A stretch of 22,056 nucleotides of DNA from DASQUP01 sp035641235 (GTDB lineage: Bacteria; Actinomycetota; CADDZG01; WHSQ01). Where the stretch lies: NCBI GenBank assembly GCA_035641235.1, contig DASQUP010000043.1, forward strand, positions 1-22,056, read 5' to 3'. This document shows, piece by piece, positions 15,749 to 22,056 of the stretch. The position numbers were made by a program, and so were the translations under genes. The notes beneath the pieces are model-generated. The model worked only from the letters and a program-made list of their open reading frames with translations, did no database searches and was not told where the DNA came from. Each line of letters begins with the position of its first letter. Position 1 is the first letter of the stretch.

Positions 15749-16180
15749 TCACACACCTGTGTTTTCGCGCCGCCCAAGTGACTTCGCGAATTCGACATCA
15801 TCCTTGATCGTCTGTTTCGTCAGATCCGCCTTGATTGGCGTCGAGAGCTTGCGCTTGGCGAAGAGCGCCCCCAACAGTCCGATCAGAAGCAGCACGCCTG
15901 CCGTTGCAAGATCTGCTACCCACGTCCACATGAACTCGTCGAAGCCATCCCGAATGGCCAAGAGCCCAAAGATCAATGCAAAGAATCCCAGAGTCGCCAC
16001 GATGAGAATCGCGACGGCCCCCTTGCCCTTGGCAGCGAAGGATGCACCTAACTCTTGCTTGGCGAGTTCGATCTCCTTGCGCACGAGGGTGGAGAGATCC
16101 TCGGTCACCTCTTTCATGAGCTGACCTGCGGACTTGCCTCCGCCGCTCCCGTTTCCTCCGAAGCTTCCGTGCTCCGTCAC
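15749..16180 (-). CDS. Actinobacterial Holin-X family membrane protein (PF07332-like)
   Basis: A 143-residue protein with a glycine-rich polar N-terminus, an amphipathic helix (MKEVTEDLSTLVRKEIELAKQE) and two transmembrane helices (AVAILIVATLGFFALIFGLLA and WVADLATAGVLLLIGLLGALF). This is the pattern of the putative Holin-X / phage-holin superfamily III proteins encoded in many actinobacterial chromosomes. Despite the name, nothing phage-like surrounds it. The role is probably in the envelope and remains unknown. The GTG start at 16180 follows AGGAGGC. Neighbours are YihY/BrkB upstream and DUF3618 downstream, a recurring association. Confidence 0.83.
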   Translation of the reverse strand: MTEHGSFGGNGSGGGKSAGQLMKEVTEDLSTLVRKEIELAKQELGASFAAKGKGAVAILIVATLGFFALIFGLLAIRDGFDEFMWTWVADLATAGVLLLIGLLGALFAKRKLSTPIKADLTKQTIKDDVEFAKSLGRRENTGV

Positions 16181-16211
16181 GATGCCTCCTGTTGGATTCC
16201 CGACCGGGTTA

Positions 16212-17162
16212 TCAAATCATGCTCCGCATCTCTCGCACGTCCTGCCCTGACCGCGGAGGGTGAAGGGCCCGATCAAGTGCAGATTGCCGGGTCGTCCGCC
16301 GTTCCGCAAGCACGGCATTTAGCTCTGCTGCCAGCAGGGTGATCTGAGCGAGAAGGTACGACGCAACCAGTAGTGCGGCCGCCGTATTGAAGGCGCCGAA
16401 TGTCTCCTCCCTGGACGCGGTGCCCCTTGCCAGGTACCAGCCACCAACGAGCTTCAACACCTCCAAGGCAACGCTGGCGGCTATCGCACCGGGGAGGACC
16501 TCCCTCCACGAGAAGTCGATTGCCGGCAACAAGCGGAACGCAGCGATGAACATCAGAGCACTCACCACTGCCCCGAAAATCCGGATCAGTACAGACGCCG
16601 AAATCGTGATCATCGGGCCGTCGCCGAACATGCCGCCGGCGAAGGGCCCGAGTGCCCCCACCGCAACGGTGATCACCACGGCCACGGCCGCGGCGGCGAG
16701 CCACTTCAGCGACCGGATCCTCCTGGGGATCGGCCCGGGTTCGTTTCGCACGCGGTAGATCCTGTTCAGAGCGTGCTCGAGGGCAGTGATAGCCCCCGAA
16801 CCCGTGTACAACGCCAGCGCCAATCCCACTATGGCTAGTGTGCCGCGCTGCTCCTGGAGCGTTTCGATCGAATCGGAACTCAGGATCTCGCTGATGAGTG
16901 GAACGGCGTCGATTCCTTCCCGGAGCAGGCGATTCTGCAAGTCCGGGCTCAGAAAGGTGAGGTAGCCGAGAGCAGAGGCCGCGACGATCAGCAGCGGGAA
17001 TATCGAGAAGAATGTGTAGTAGGTCAGGGAGGCTGCGAGGAAACCCCCGTCGTCCTCGGAGAACCGCCGGAACGTGCGGATCCCTATGTCGACTCCGCCG
17101 TGGTCGGCACGAGCACGTTCGACTCGAAGCTTTGCCTTCGAAACCACGTCCCCGAGTGCCAC
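16212..17162 (-). CDS. YihY/BrkB family inner-membrane protein
   Basis: A 316-residue multi-pass membrane protein of the YihY/virulence-factor BrkB family. The hallmark SLTYYTFFSIFPLLIVAAS lies around residues 45-63. Further helices follow, and a late segment YLLAQITLLAAELNAVLAERR is also typical. Family members were once annotated as ribonuclease BN by mistake; no RNase activity should be assumed. A transport or envelope role is likely. The start is a GTG at 17162 with no strong ribosome-binding site. It begins 47 nt after the rpmB stop on the same strand, so read-through from rpmB is possible. Confidence 0.88.
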   Translation of the reverse strand: MALGDVVSKAKLRVERARADHGGVDIGIRTFRRFSEDDGGFLAASLTYYTFFSIFPLLIVAASALGYLTFLSPDLQNRLLREGIDAVPLISEILSSDSIETLQEQRGTLAIVGLALALYTGSGAITALEHALNRIYRVRNEPGPIPRRIRSLKWLAAAAVAVVITVAVGALGPFAGGMFGDGPMITISASVLIRIFGAVVSALMFIAAFRLLPAIDFSWREVLPGAIAASVALEVLKLVGGWYLARGTASREETFGAFNTAAALLVASYLLAQITLLAAELNAVLAERRTTRQSALDRALHPPRSGQDVREMRSMI

Positions 17163-17209
17163 CTCGGTTCGTTACCCGGATGCAGCGTTAAAGATTCCCG
17201 CAGGGGCGG

Positions 17210-17401
17210 TCAGCCGACTCGGCGGACCTTGTTGGCCTTGAGGCACTTCGTGCACACGTTGGCGCGCCGGGGCGCGCCGTCCACCATGATCCGGAGCCGC
17301 TGGATGTTGGGATTCCAGCGCCGGCGCGAACGTCGGTGCGAGTGAGAGATGTTGTTCCCGAAGCCGGGAGTCTTTCCACAGATATCACAAACACTAGCCA
17401 T
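17210..17401 (-). CDS. rpmB: 50S ribosomal protein L28
   Basis: Large-subunit ribosomal protein of 63 residues. It starts MASVCDICGKTPGFGNNISHS and carries the basic SHRRSRRRWNPNIQ core and the C-terminal segment ANVCTKCLKANKVRR. Two CxxC pairs (C5/C8 and C50/C53) show it is the zinc-binding form, which zinc-starved Actinobacteria can replace with a Cys-free paralogue. No ribosome-binding site precedes the ATG, and a -10-like hexamer lies only about 14 nt upstream, so the mRNA may be nearly leaderless. It is divergent from recG, an arrangement common in Actinobacteria. Confidence 0.96.
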   Translation of the reverse strand: MASVCDICGKTPGFGNNISHSHRRSRRRWNPNIQRLRIMVDGAPRRANVCTKCLKANKVRRVG

Positions 17402-17414
17402 TACGATCGGGCAG

Positions 17415-17420
17415 ATTATC
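17415..17420 (-). promoter_or_regulatory. Possible -10 element for rpmB
   Basis: On the minus strand GATAAT ends 13 nt before the rpmB ATG, which would place the transcription start within a few bases of the start codon. The -35 region is poor. The lack of a ribosome-binding site fits a short or absent leader. Confidence 0.35.
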
Positions 17421-17536
17421 AGACCGACGCCCTCCGAGTGTTTCCCGGGGGGAGGACTGTCCCCTCTAGCCGCCCCGGACGCCGGGCAGGCGCCCAGAGG
17501 AGCGAGAACGGCGCCGCCACCTAAGATCCGCGCGAA

Positions 17537-17613
17537 AGCGAGGACGGCGGCGGGCCCGCAGGGCGACTAAGAAACGGTTTCGAGCCCGAGGAGCCCGCCG
17601 CCGTCCGCAGCGA
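17537..17613 (+). repeat. 77-nt structured dispersed repeat, copy A
   Basis: This element matches the minus strand of 21727-21803 at 70 of 77 positions with no gaps. Here it forms a perfect 14-bp stem: 17542-17555 pairs with 17593-17606 (GGACGGCGGCGGGC and its complement). The 37-nt loop contains GGGC/GCCC and an inner GAAAC-G-GTTTC palindrome. It lies in the 308-bp rpmB-recG intergenic region, 97 nt before recG. The rest of that region (17421-17536 and 17614-17709) shows only GC-rich sequence with short weak dyads and no gene. Confidence 0.85.
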
Positions 17614-17709
17614 CCAACAAGAGTGCGGCGCAGCCCGCTGCGAGCAAGTGCGGGACTTAAGGAGCCGTCCGGGGCCTGCGATGGTGGACAGCGCTCTTAC
17701 TCTGGGGCC

Positions 17710-19944
17710 ATGGCCGACGTGGTACACGCGCCCCCCAAGGGGCTCGAGCTGTTCGCTCCGGCGCGCCGGCGGACGCCTCTGCGGTTCCCTCCCGCGAAGG
17801 CGCGCGCCCTCGAGAAAATGGGCATCGAGAGCGTCCAGGACCTTTTCCAGCACTACCCCCGCTACCACGTCGATCGGACGCGGCTCCGGACGGTGCGTGA
17901 ACTCCGTCGTCTCGTCTCGGAGGGAGTCGAGGGGGAGGTCCAGGTTTACGCGACCGTCAAGAGCATTCAGCGGCCGATCCGAATCCCGCCCAAGGGAGGT
18001 CGCAGGGGCAAGGGCAAGGACCGTGTCCTCATCAAGGGATCCATCGGCGACGAAACGGGGTCCATCGACGTGACGTGGTTCAATCAGGAATGGGTTGCGC
18101 GCGCTCTATCGAAGGGCGATGTGGCCTTCTTCTATGGGCGCGTCGGCGTCTTTCGCGGGAAGCTGCAGATGACCGCTCCACGTTTCGAGGTCGTCCGCAC
18201 AGGAAGGGAACCATTCAACGTCGGCCGCATTATCCCCATCTATCCGGCTACGGCGGATGTCACCACCGACCAGCTCCGGAGGTTCATGTGGGAGACGCTT
18301 GCGAAGTCCGGCGAGATCATGGATCCGCTTCCGGAAGAGATGCGGCACCGGCTACGGCTGATGCCCCGGGGCGATGCCGTGCGTACCATCCATTTCCCCG
18401 ACGCGAAGGAGGATGTGCTTGCGGCGAGGCGTCGTATCGTCTTCGACGAGGTCTTCACGCTCCAACTCGGCCTCGTCTTTCGGAAACGCCGGCTCGAAAG
18501 ACTTGTGCGCGGGATCGAACACCCGCGACCGGATGCCGCTTCGCTGCCCGAAACATTCGTTGCGGGTCTTCCGTTCGAACTCACTGCGGCGCAGAGGCGC
18601 GCATGCAATGAGGTAGCCGACGACATGTGCCGACCCTTTCCTATGCACCGGCTAGTGGAAGGTGAGGTGGGATCGGGGAAGACCGTCGTCGCTTTGTATG
18701 CGTGCCTGCTCGCAATCGGTGGAGCGAGCCAGGCTGCGTTCATGGCCCCCACCGAGGTGCTCGCGGAACAGCACTACCTCACCGTCACGGACCTGCTCGA
18801 CCGCGCGTTTGGTGCCGATGAGGCGCGCAACCTATTCGCCGGCGTCTCGCGGCGTCCCGTCGTCCGGCTCCTGACGGGCTCAACGCCGGCATCCCAGCGC
18901 GACGTCATCTTGAGTGAAGTTGCGAACGGAGAAGTTGACCTTCTGCTGGGAACCCACGCTTTGATCGAAGATTCGGTGGAGTTCGCGCGATTGGGTTGTG
19001 CAGTGGTGGACGAGCAGCATCGGTTCGGCGTGCACCAGCGCAAGAAGCTCCGCGACAAGGGAGCTATGGGAGAGCCGGACATCCTCGTAATGACCGCAAC
19101 TCCAATTCCGCGTACATTGGCCGTCACCATTTACGGGGACCTCGATCTCTCGGTGCTCGACGAACTTCCCAAGGGACGCAAACCCGTAACCACGTCGCTG
19201 GCGGAAGGTGAGGCCGGACGGACCCAAGCCTACGAACTCATCCGCAGTGAGGTAGCCGCCGGCAGGCAGGCGTTCGTCGTCTACGCGTTACGAGACGAAT
19301 CCCAAGCGGTCGAACTGCGGAGCGCCAAAGCGGAGGCAAAGCGTTTGGCGAAGGAGGTCTTCCCGGACCTAGAGGTCGGGCTCGTCCACGGCGACATGAA
19401 GAGCGCCGAAAAGGAACAGGCCATGAACGACTTTCGTGCCGGCCGAACGAAGGTTTTGGTCGCGACGACCGTCATTGAGGTGGGCGTGGACGTTCCAAAT
19501 GCGACCGTGATGTTGATCGAAAACGCCGAACGTTTCGGCCTCGCGCAACTACATCAGCTCCGGGGACGGACCGGCCGAGGGGAGCACGCATCACATTGCG
19601 TCCTCGCCACGGATCTCGATTTGAGCTCCGACGACACTGCCGTGGCCCTGGCCCGGGAACGGCTTGAATCCGTCGTGTCGTCGGGTGATGGGTTCAAGCT
19701 CGCCCTGGTCGACCTCAAGCAGCGGGGAGAGGGACAGCTTTTCGGCGCCCGGCAGTCGGGGATGCCCCAGCTGAAGCTCGCGCGGGTCCTCGAGCATCAG
19801 GACATCGTCATGCTTGCCCGCAAGGAGGCAGTGGCACTTCTCGACGACGATCCAGAGCTGCGTGCATACGAACACATGGCACTGGCCCGAGAGATGCGTG
19901 ATCGATTCTCCGAGGTGGCGCTGGACGTGGTCCATTCCGGATAA
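17710..19944 (+). CDS. recG: ATP-dependent DNA helicase RecG
   Basis: Branch-migration helicase that remodels stalled forks and Holliday junctions. The N-terminal half carries the OB-fold wedge domain that binds the junction (EVQVYATVKSIQRP...GSIDVTWFNQEW). The helicase core shows Walker A GEVGSGKT (from residue 318), the DEQH box at 434-437, motif III TATPIPRT, and motif VI QLRGRTGRG. The RecG-specific C-terminal region follows (LKQRGEGQLFGARQSGMP). It is 744 residues from the ATG at 17710. Upstream in-frame starts would add a non-conserved leader, and the ribosome-binding site is weak. The recG-rsmD-coaD order is conserved in Actinobacteria. A structured repeat sits in its upstream region. 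Confidence 0.96.
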   Translation: MADVVHAPPKGLELFAPARRRTPLRFPPAKARALEKMGIESVQDLFQHYPRYHVDRTRLRTVRELRRLVSEGVEGEVQVYATVKSIQRPIRIPPKGGRRGKGKDRVLIKGSIGDETGSIDVTWFNQEWVARALSKGDVAFFYGRVGVFRGKLQMTAPRFEVVRTGREPFNVGRIIPIYPATADVTTDQLRRFMWETLAKSGEIMDPLPEEMRHRLRLMPRGDAVRTIHFPDAKEDVLAARRRIVFDEVFTLQLGLVFRKRRLERLVRGIEHPRPDAASLPETFVAGLPFELTAAQRRACNEVADDMCRPFPMHRLVEGEVGSGKTVVALYACLLAIGGASQAAFMAPTEVLAEQHYLTVTDLLDRAFGADEARNLFAGVSRRPVVRLLTGSTPASQRDVILSEVANGEVDLLLGTHALIEDSVEFARLGCAVVDEQHRFGVHQRKKLRDKGAMGEPDILVMTATPIPRTLAVTIYGDLDLSVLDELPKGRKPVTTSLAEGEAGRTQAYELIRSEVAAGRQAFVVYALRDESQAVELRSAKAEAKRLAKEVFPDLEVGLVHGDMKSAEKEQAMNDFRAGRTKVLVATTVIEVGVDVPNATVMLIENAERFGLAQLHQLRGRTGRGEHASHCVLATDLDLSSDDTAVALARERLESVVSSGDGFKLALVDLKQRGEGQLFGARQSGMPQLKLARVLEHQDIVMLARKEAVALLDDDPELRAYEHMALAREMRDRFSEVALDVVHSG

Positions 19945-20000
19945 CAGCAAGGTGAGGCAAACCACGTGCGAGATCCCGTCGGTTTCGTTAACTTGTGATC

Positions 20001-20561
20001 ATGCGAGTCATCGCGGGAAGTGCAAAGGGGCGCCGGCTGAAGTCGCCGACCACCGGTACGCGTCCGATGACGGATCGGATGAAAGAGTCACTTTTTTCCG
20101 CAATCGGGGATGTCGATGGAGTATCGGTACTGGATCTGTACGCGGGGTCGGGCTCCCTCGGACTCGAGGCGCTCTCGCGTGGTGCGGCTCAGGCGATCTT
20201 CATCGAAAACGCTCGTGACGCCATCATCAAACTCAACGAAAACATCGAGGCCACCGGGCTGGGTGACCGGGCAAAGGTCGAATGGGCGGAGGTCGGACCC
20301 ATCCTCAAACGCGGGGCCACGGAACGCGTCGACCTCATCTTCATCGACCCGCCCTATTCCACCTCGCCCGACAGCGTCCTCGCAGATCTGGAAGCGCTCG
20401 TGATGGGGGGCTACCTCGCCGACAAGGGACGAATCGTGCTCCACCGGCCGACAAAAGAGCGGAAGCTAAAACCGTTGGGACTGAAGCTCTTGTGGGAACG
20501 AGAGTACGGGCAGTCGGCGATCTACATGTGGGCCCACGACGACGAAGAAGAGGGCGGTTAG
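20001..20561 (+). CDS. rsmD: 16S rRNA (guanine966-N2)-methyltransferase
   Basis: SAM-dependent enzyme that methylates G966 of 16S rRNA in the small subunit. It begins MRVIAGSAKGRRLKSP, the family N-terminus, followed by RPMTDRMKESLFSAI. The SAM motif is VLDLYAGSGSLGLEAL and the catalytic motif is IDPPY (D116-PPY). It is 186 residues long. The ATG at 20001 fits the conserved start; a GTG two codons earlier (19995) is possible. There is no ribosome-binding site, and a TAACTT hexamer (19989-19994) lies immediately upstream, so a leaderless internal promoter could exist. The stop is 5 nt before the coaD start. Confidence 0.95.
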   Translation: MRVIAGSAKGRRLKSPTTGTRPMTDRMKESLFSAIGDVDGVSVLDLYAGSGSLGLEALSRGAAQAIFIENARDAIIKLNENIEATGLGDRAKVEWAEVGPILKRGATERVDLIFIDPPYSTSPDSVLADLEALVMGGYLADKGRIVLHRPTKERKLKPLGLKLLWEREYGQSAIYMWAHDDEEEGG

Positions 20562-20566
20562 GGCTG

Positions 20567-21055
20567 GTGCCGGCCGCTCTTTGTCCGGGCTCCTTCGATC
20601 CACCAACCAACGGACATGTCGACGTTATCGAGCGCGCCGCTCGATATTTCGACAGCATTTGCGTGGCAGTTATCGCAAACCCTTCCAAAAGGGCACTCTT
20701 CAGCCTGCAGGAGCGCAAGGAAATGCTCCGCGACGTCCTGGCACACGTGGAGAACGTTGAGATCGATTCCTTTGACGGGCTGCTCGTCGACTTTGCCCGC
20801 CGCAAGGACCTGACGATCATCGTGAAGGGGCTCCGCGCTGTTTCTGACTTTGAGTACGAACTGCAGATGGCACAGATGAACGCTGCTCTCCTCGAGGGTC
20901 TGGACACGATATTCGTCACCGCCAAGCCGGCGTGGTCCTTCCTGTCGTCAAGCCTCGTCAAGGAGGTGGCCAAATTCGGTGGGAATGTGTCGGGCCTGGT
21001 GCCCCCTATAGTGGGGAAGGCGCTGGCCGAGAGATTTCGCCACAAAGCGGAATAA
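20567..21055 (+). CDS. coaD: Phosphopantetheine adenylyltransferase
   Basis: Transfers AMP from ATP to 4'-phosphopantetheine, making dephospho-CoA, the penultimate step of coenzyme A synthesis. The nucleotidyltransferase motif PGSFDPPTNGH occupies residues 7-17 with the catalytic TxGH. The KGLRAVSDFEYELQMAQMN segment and SSSLVKEVAKFGGNVSGLVP near the C-terminus are family signatures. It is 162 residues from the GTG at 20567, the usual length. The gene follows rsmD by 5 nt, so translation is probably coupled. A small hairpin follows the stop. Confidence 0.95.
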   Translation: MPAALCPGSFDPPTNGHVDVIERAARYFDSICVAVIANPSKRALFSLQERKEMLRDVLAHVENVEIDSFDGLLVDFARRKDLTIIVKGLRAVSDFEYELQMAQMNAALLEGLDTIFVTAKPAWSFLSSSLVKEVAKFGGNVSGLVPPIVGKALAERFRHKAE

Positions 21056-21058
21056 GCG

Positions 21059-21080
21059 GTTGCCGGCCGTGGCAACATTT
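21059..21080 (+). terminator. Small hairpin after coaD, possible terminator
   Basis: GTTGCC (21059-21064) and GGCAAC (21071-21076) form a perfect 6-bp stem with a 6-nt loop, followed by ATTT. It lies 3 nt after the coaD stop. The stem is short and the T-run weak, so it may attenuate rather than stop transcription into the next gene. Confidence 0.38.
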
Positions 21081-21133
21081 GCCCAAAGGCGCGAAAATCG
21101 CCGATCTGGAACTCACTAGAAAGGCAAAACCGG

Positions 21134-21673
21134 ATGGACCTGATCCAACGCATCGACGAGCTTCAAGTATTGGTCGAAGAAGCCAAGTCGGTTCCACTGT
21201 CCAGCAGCGCCGTCATAGGTCGTGACGAATTCCTCGAGCTGCTGGCGCAGCTGAAGGAGCAGGTCCCCGACGAGATCCGCCAGGCGCGCTGGATGGCACG
21301 CGACCGCGACGAGCTACTCGCCCGCGCACGGAAGGAGGCCGAGCGGATCGTTGCCGAGGCGCGTGAGCAACGGGACCGGCTCCTGTCCCGAACCGAGATC
21401 GTCCATGCGGCGCAGCGCGAAGCCGAACGAATCAACGACGAGGCCAAGGAACGCGCCGCCAAGATGCGTACGGAGGCGGAGGACTACATCGATCAGAAGC
21501 TGGCGGCATTCGAGATTCTGCTGAACAAGACCCTGGCTACGGTTGCCAAGGGCCGCGAGCAGCTCCGTGGCGAGCGCACACCGACGTCCGTCCCACAGCG
21601 GGTCGACGCCGGAACGCCGCGCGCCCCCTTCGACGCCGAGGAGCTCAACGAGGCCGTCTCCTCCGAACGCTAG
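21134..21673 (+). CDS. SepIVA/DivIVA-like coiled-coil cell-division protein
   Basis: A 179-residue protein. The N-terminal part (LIQRIDELQVLVEEAKSVPL, then FLELLAQLKEQVPDEIRQA) precedes a long Ala/Glu/Arg-rich coiled coil, roughly residues 50-135. A conserved-looking end segment, DYIDQKLAAFEILLNKTL followed by VAKGREQLRG, closes the folded part. This pattern matches mycobacterial SepIVA, a DivIVA-domain septation and envelope-growth protein encoded near coaD/DUF177/rnc, although SepIVA is longer (about 245 residues). Automated pipelines often call such genes ATP synthase subunit b-like. No membrane helix is present. The C-terminal 35 residues look disordered. The gene order supports the assignment. 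Confidence 0.75.
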   Translation: MDLIQRIDELQVLVEEAKSVPLSSSAVIGRDEFLELLAQLKEQVPDEIRQARWMARDRDELLARARKEAERIVAEAREQRDRLLSRTEIVHAAQREAERINDEAKERAAKMRTEAEDYIDQKLAAFEILLNKTLATVAKGREQLRGERTPTSVPQRVDAGTPRAPFDAEELNEAVSSER

Positions 21674-21684
21674 CTGCCGGTAGC

Positions 21685-21716
21685 TCGCTGCGGGCGGCGG
21701 CCTCCTCAGGCTCCAA
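21685..21716 (-). repeat. Partial copy of the 77-nt repeat (one end)
   Basis: The first 16 plus-strand bases, TCGCTGCGGGCGGCGG, equal 21727-21742. A 3-nt gap then follows, and the next 16 match 14 of 16 up to CTCCAA. It starts 42 nt before the full copy B and represents only one end of the element. Confidence 0.7.
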
Positions 21717-21726
21717 CGCTGATACC

Positions 21727-21803
21727 TCGCTGCGGGCGGCGGCGAACTCCTCGGGCTCCAAACCGTTTTTGAGTCGCCCTGCGGGCTCGCCGCCGTCCTC
21801 GCT
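21727..21803 (-). repeat. 77-nt structured dispersed repeat, copy B
   Basis: Inverted copy of 17537-17613, the same length, with seven substitutions. The stem is kept with one compensatory pair (element positions 17/59: G-C in copy A, A-T here), one change to a G-T pair (18/58) and one A-C mismatch (8/68). It lies in the 331-bp gap between the SepIVA-like gene and the DUF177 gene. Apart from the repeat copies and the promoter-like site, no gene is seen in that gap. Confidence 0.85.
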
Positions 21804-21821
21804 CGTGGTCTGCGGTCGCCG

Positions 21822-21848
21822 CTGCGGGACCGCCGCCGTCCTCGCTCG
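21822..21848 (-). repeat. Partial copy of the 77-nt repeat (other end)
   Basis: These 27 bases match 21779-21805 at 25 positions; the only differences are AC for CT at 21829-21830. The copy starts 43 nt after the corresponding part of copy B and represents the opposite end of the element from the partial copy at 21685. Confidence 0.7.
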
Positions 21849-21901
21849 TCCCCCGGTCGGACGTAGCGATCCTCGCTCGCTGGCACCATGCCTGGAAATA
21901 A

Positions 21902-21929
21902 TTGGGAAAACTGGGCCTTCTGGTATCAT
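21902..21929 (+). promoter_or_regulatory. Putative promoter for the DUF177 gene
   Basis: TTGGGA (21902-21907) and TATCAT (21924-21929) are separated by 16 nt, and TGG before the second hexamer makes an extended -10 (TGnTATCAT). It lies 75 nt before the GTG start and beyond the repeat cluster, in a locally AT-richer stretch. Confidence 0.45.
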
Positions 21930-22004
21930 TTCCCCTGGTCGCGCCCCTTCGGGCTCCGGCCCTCACGCACGAATCGAAAGAACGAAAAGGAAAGAGACGC
22001 GCGC

Positions 22005-22056
22005 GTGTCCAACCTCACGATGTCGGTGGCAGAGCTTCTGGGACACCCCGGCGAAT
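22005..22056 (+). CDS. DUF177 (YceD-like) protein, 5' end only
   Basis: The window ends 17 codons into this reading frame, which begins MSNLTMSVAELLGHPGE from a GTG at 22005. The SVAELLGHPG segment resembles the N-terminus of actinobacterial DUF177 proteins (VNVAELLxxPG). Their gene normally lies directly before rpmF and rnc and after a SepIVA-like gene, as here. A purine-rich AAAGGAAAGAG stretch precedes the start. An in-frame ATG at 22020 is an alternative. The family is linked to rRNA/ribosome-assembly genes; its exact function is not established here. Confidence 0.65.
   Translation, partial: MSNLTMSVAELLGHPGE

Noticed and set aside
15749..16180. Prophage remnant, suggested by the holin-like protein
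   Set aside because: Holin-X proteins are widespread in actinobacterial chromosomes, and no endolysin, structural, integrase or att-like sequences are nearby.
17188..17210. Terminator directly after rpmB
   Set aside because: Only a 4-bp CCGC/GCGG stem is visible on the minus strand. This is too weak, and the downstream genes may be co-transcribed.
17441..17460. GGGGA...TCCCC dyad upstream of rpmB as a terminator or operator
   Set aside because: Only about 5 bp, in a very GC-rich stretch where such dyads are expected by chance, with no T-run.
21645..21929. Open minus-strand frame through the repeat cluster, giving repeated LEPEE and ARSE peptides
   Set aside because: The peptide repetition follows from the DNA repeats. 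No ribosome-binding site or recognisable family supports a gene, and the frame overlaps the SepIVA-like coding end.
1..22056. tRNA, rRNA, CRISPR arrays, insertion sequences, riboswitches
   Set aside because: Looked for cloverleaf signatures, regularly spaced direct repeats, transposase motifs and a thiamine (TPP) aptamer near thiL/thiD; none found by eye.

Overview
The window looks like chromosomal DNA from a high-GC actinobacterium, probably a deep-branching or uncultured lineage. The evidence is GC-rich codon third positions, frequent GTG starts, and several small families common in Actinobacteria: Holin-X (PF07332), DUF3618, a stand-alone Lrp/AsnC RAM domain, a calcium-dodecin/SecE2-like protein, and a SepIVA-like coiled-coil gene between coaD and a DUF177 gene. 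The lineage is inferred from gene content only. I see no rRNA, tRNA, CRISPR array, transposase or integrase. Coding density is very high.

Layout. (1) 44-8154, plus strand: a tightly coupled glycerol-3-phosphate operon, glpA-glpB-glpC, then a DhaM-HPr-Enzyme I fusion, pgsA, and an NAD-dependent epimerase/reductase. Most junctions are 1- to 4-nt overlaps. G3P is oxidised by GlpABC to DHAP with electrons passing to the membrane, PgsA uses G3P for phosphatidylglycerol, and the PTS fusion is the type that phosphorylates dihydroxyacetone through DhaL/DhaK, which are not in the window. (2) 8226-10984, minus strand: RAM-domain regulator, a Cys/Met-metabolism PLP enzyme, a PAS-GGDEF diguanylate cyclase, and a small hydrophilic RFSxGQE-repeat protein that appears to have its own stress-sigma-type promoter. 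(3) 11144-12721: ATP-type PEP carboxykinase, ending in a terminator hairpin built partly from its last codons. (4) 12732-14750: a dodecin gene diverging from thiL-thiD. (5) 14743-17401, minus strand: rpmB, then a run of envelope genes (YihY/BrkB, Holin-X, DUF3618, multi-pass membrane protein). (6) 17710-22056, plus strand: recG, rsmD, coaD, a SepIVA-like gene and the first codons of a DUF177 gene, a conserved housekeeping order.

The most unusual signal is not a gene. A 77-nt GC-rich element occurs twice, in inverted orientation (17537-17613 and 21727-21803), 70 of 77 positions identical. Each copy sits in one of the only two long intergenic regions and folds into a long hairpin. The copies differ by one fully compensatory base-pair change (G-C to A-T) plus one change to a G-T wobble, and the second copy is flanked by partial copies of its own halves. 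This looks like a dispersed structured repeat family (REP/BIME-like or a small non-autonomous element).

Other points of note: a dodecin with neither of the usual flavin-stacking residues, a GTTG-N16-GGGTAT promoter-like site before the RFSxGQE gene, and the placement of a complete PTS phosphorelay polypeptide inside a glp operon.
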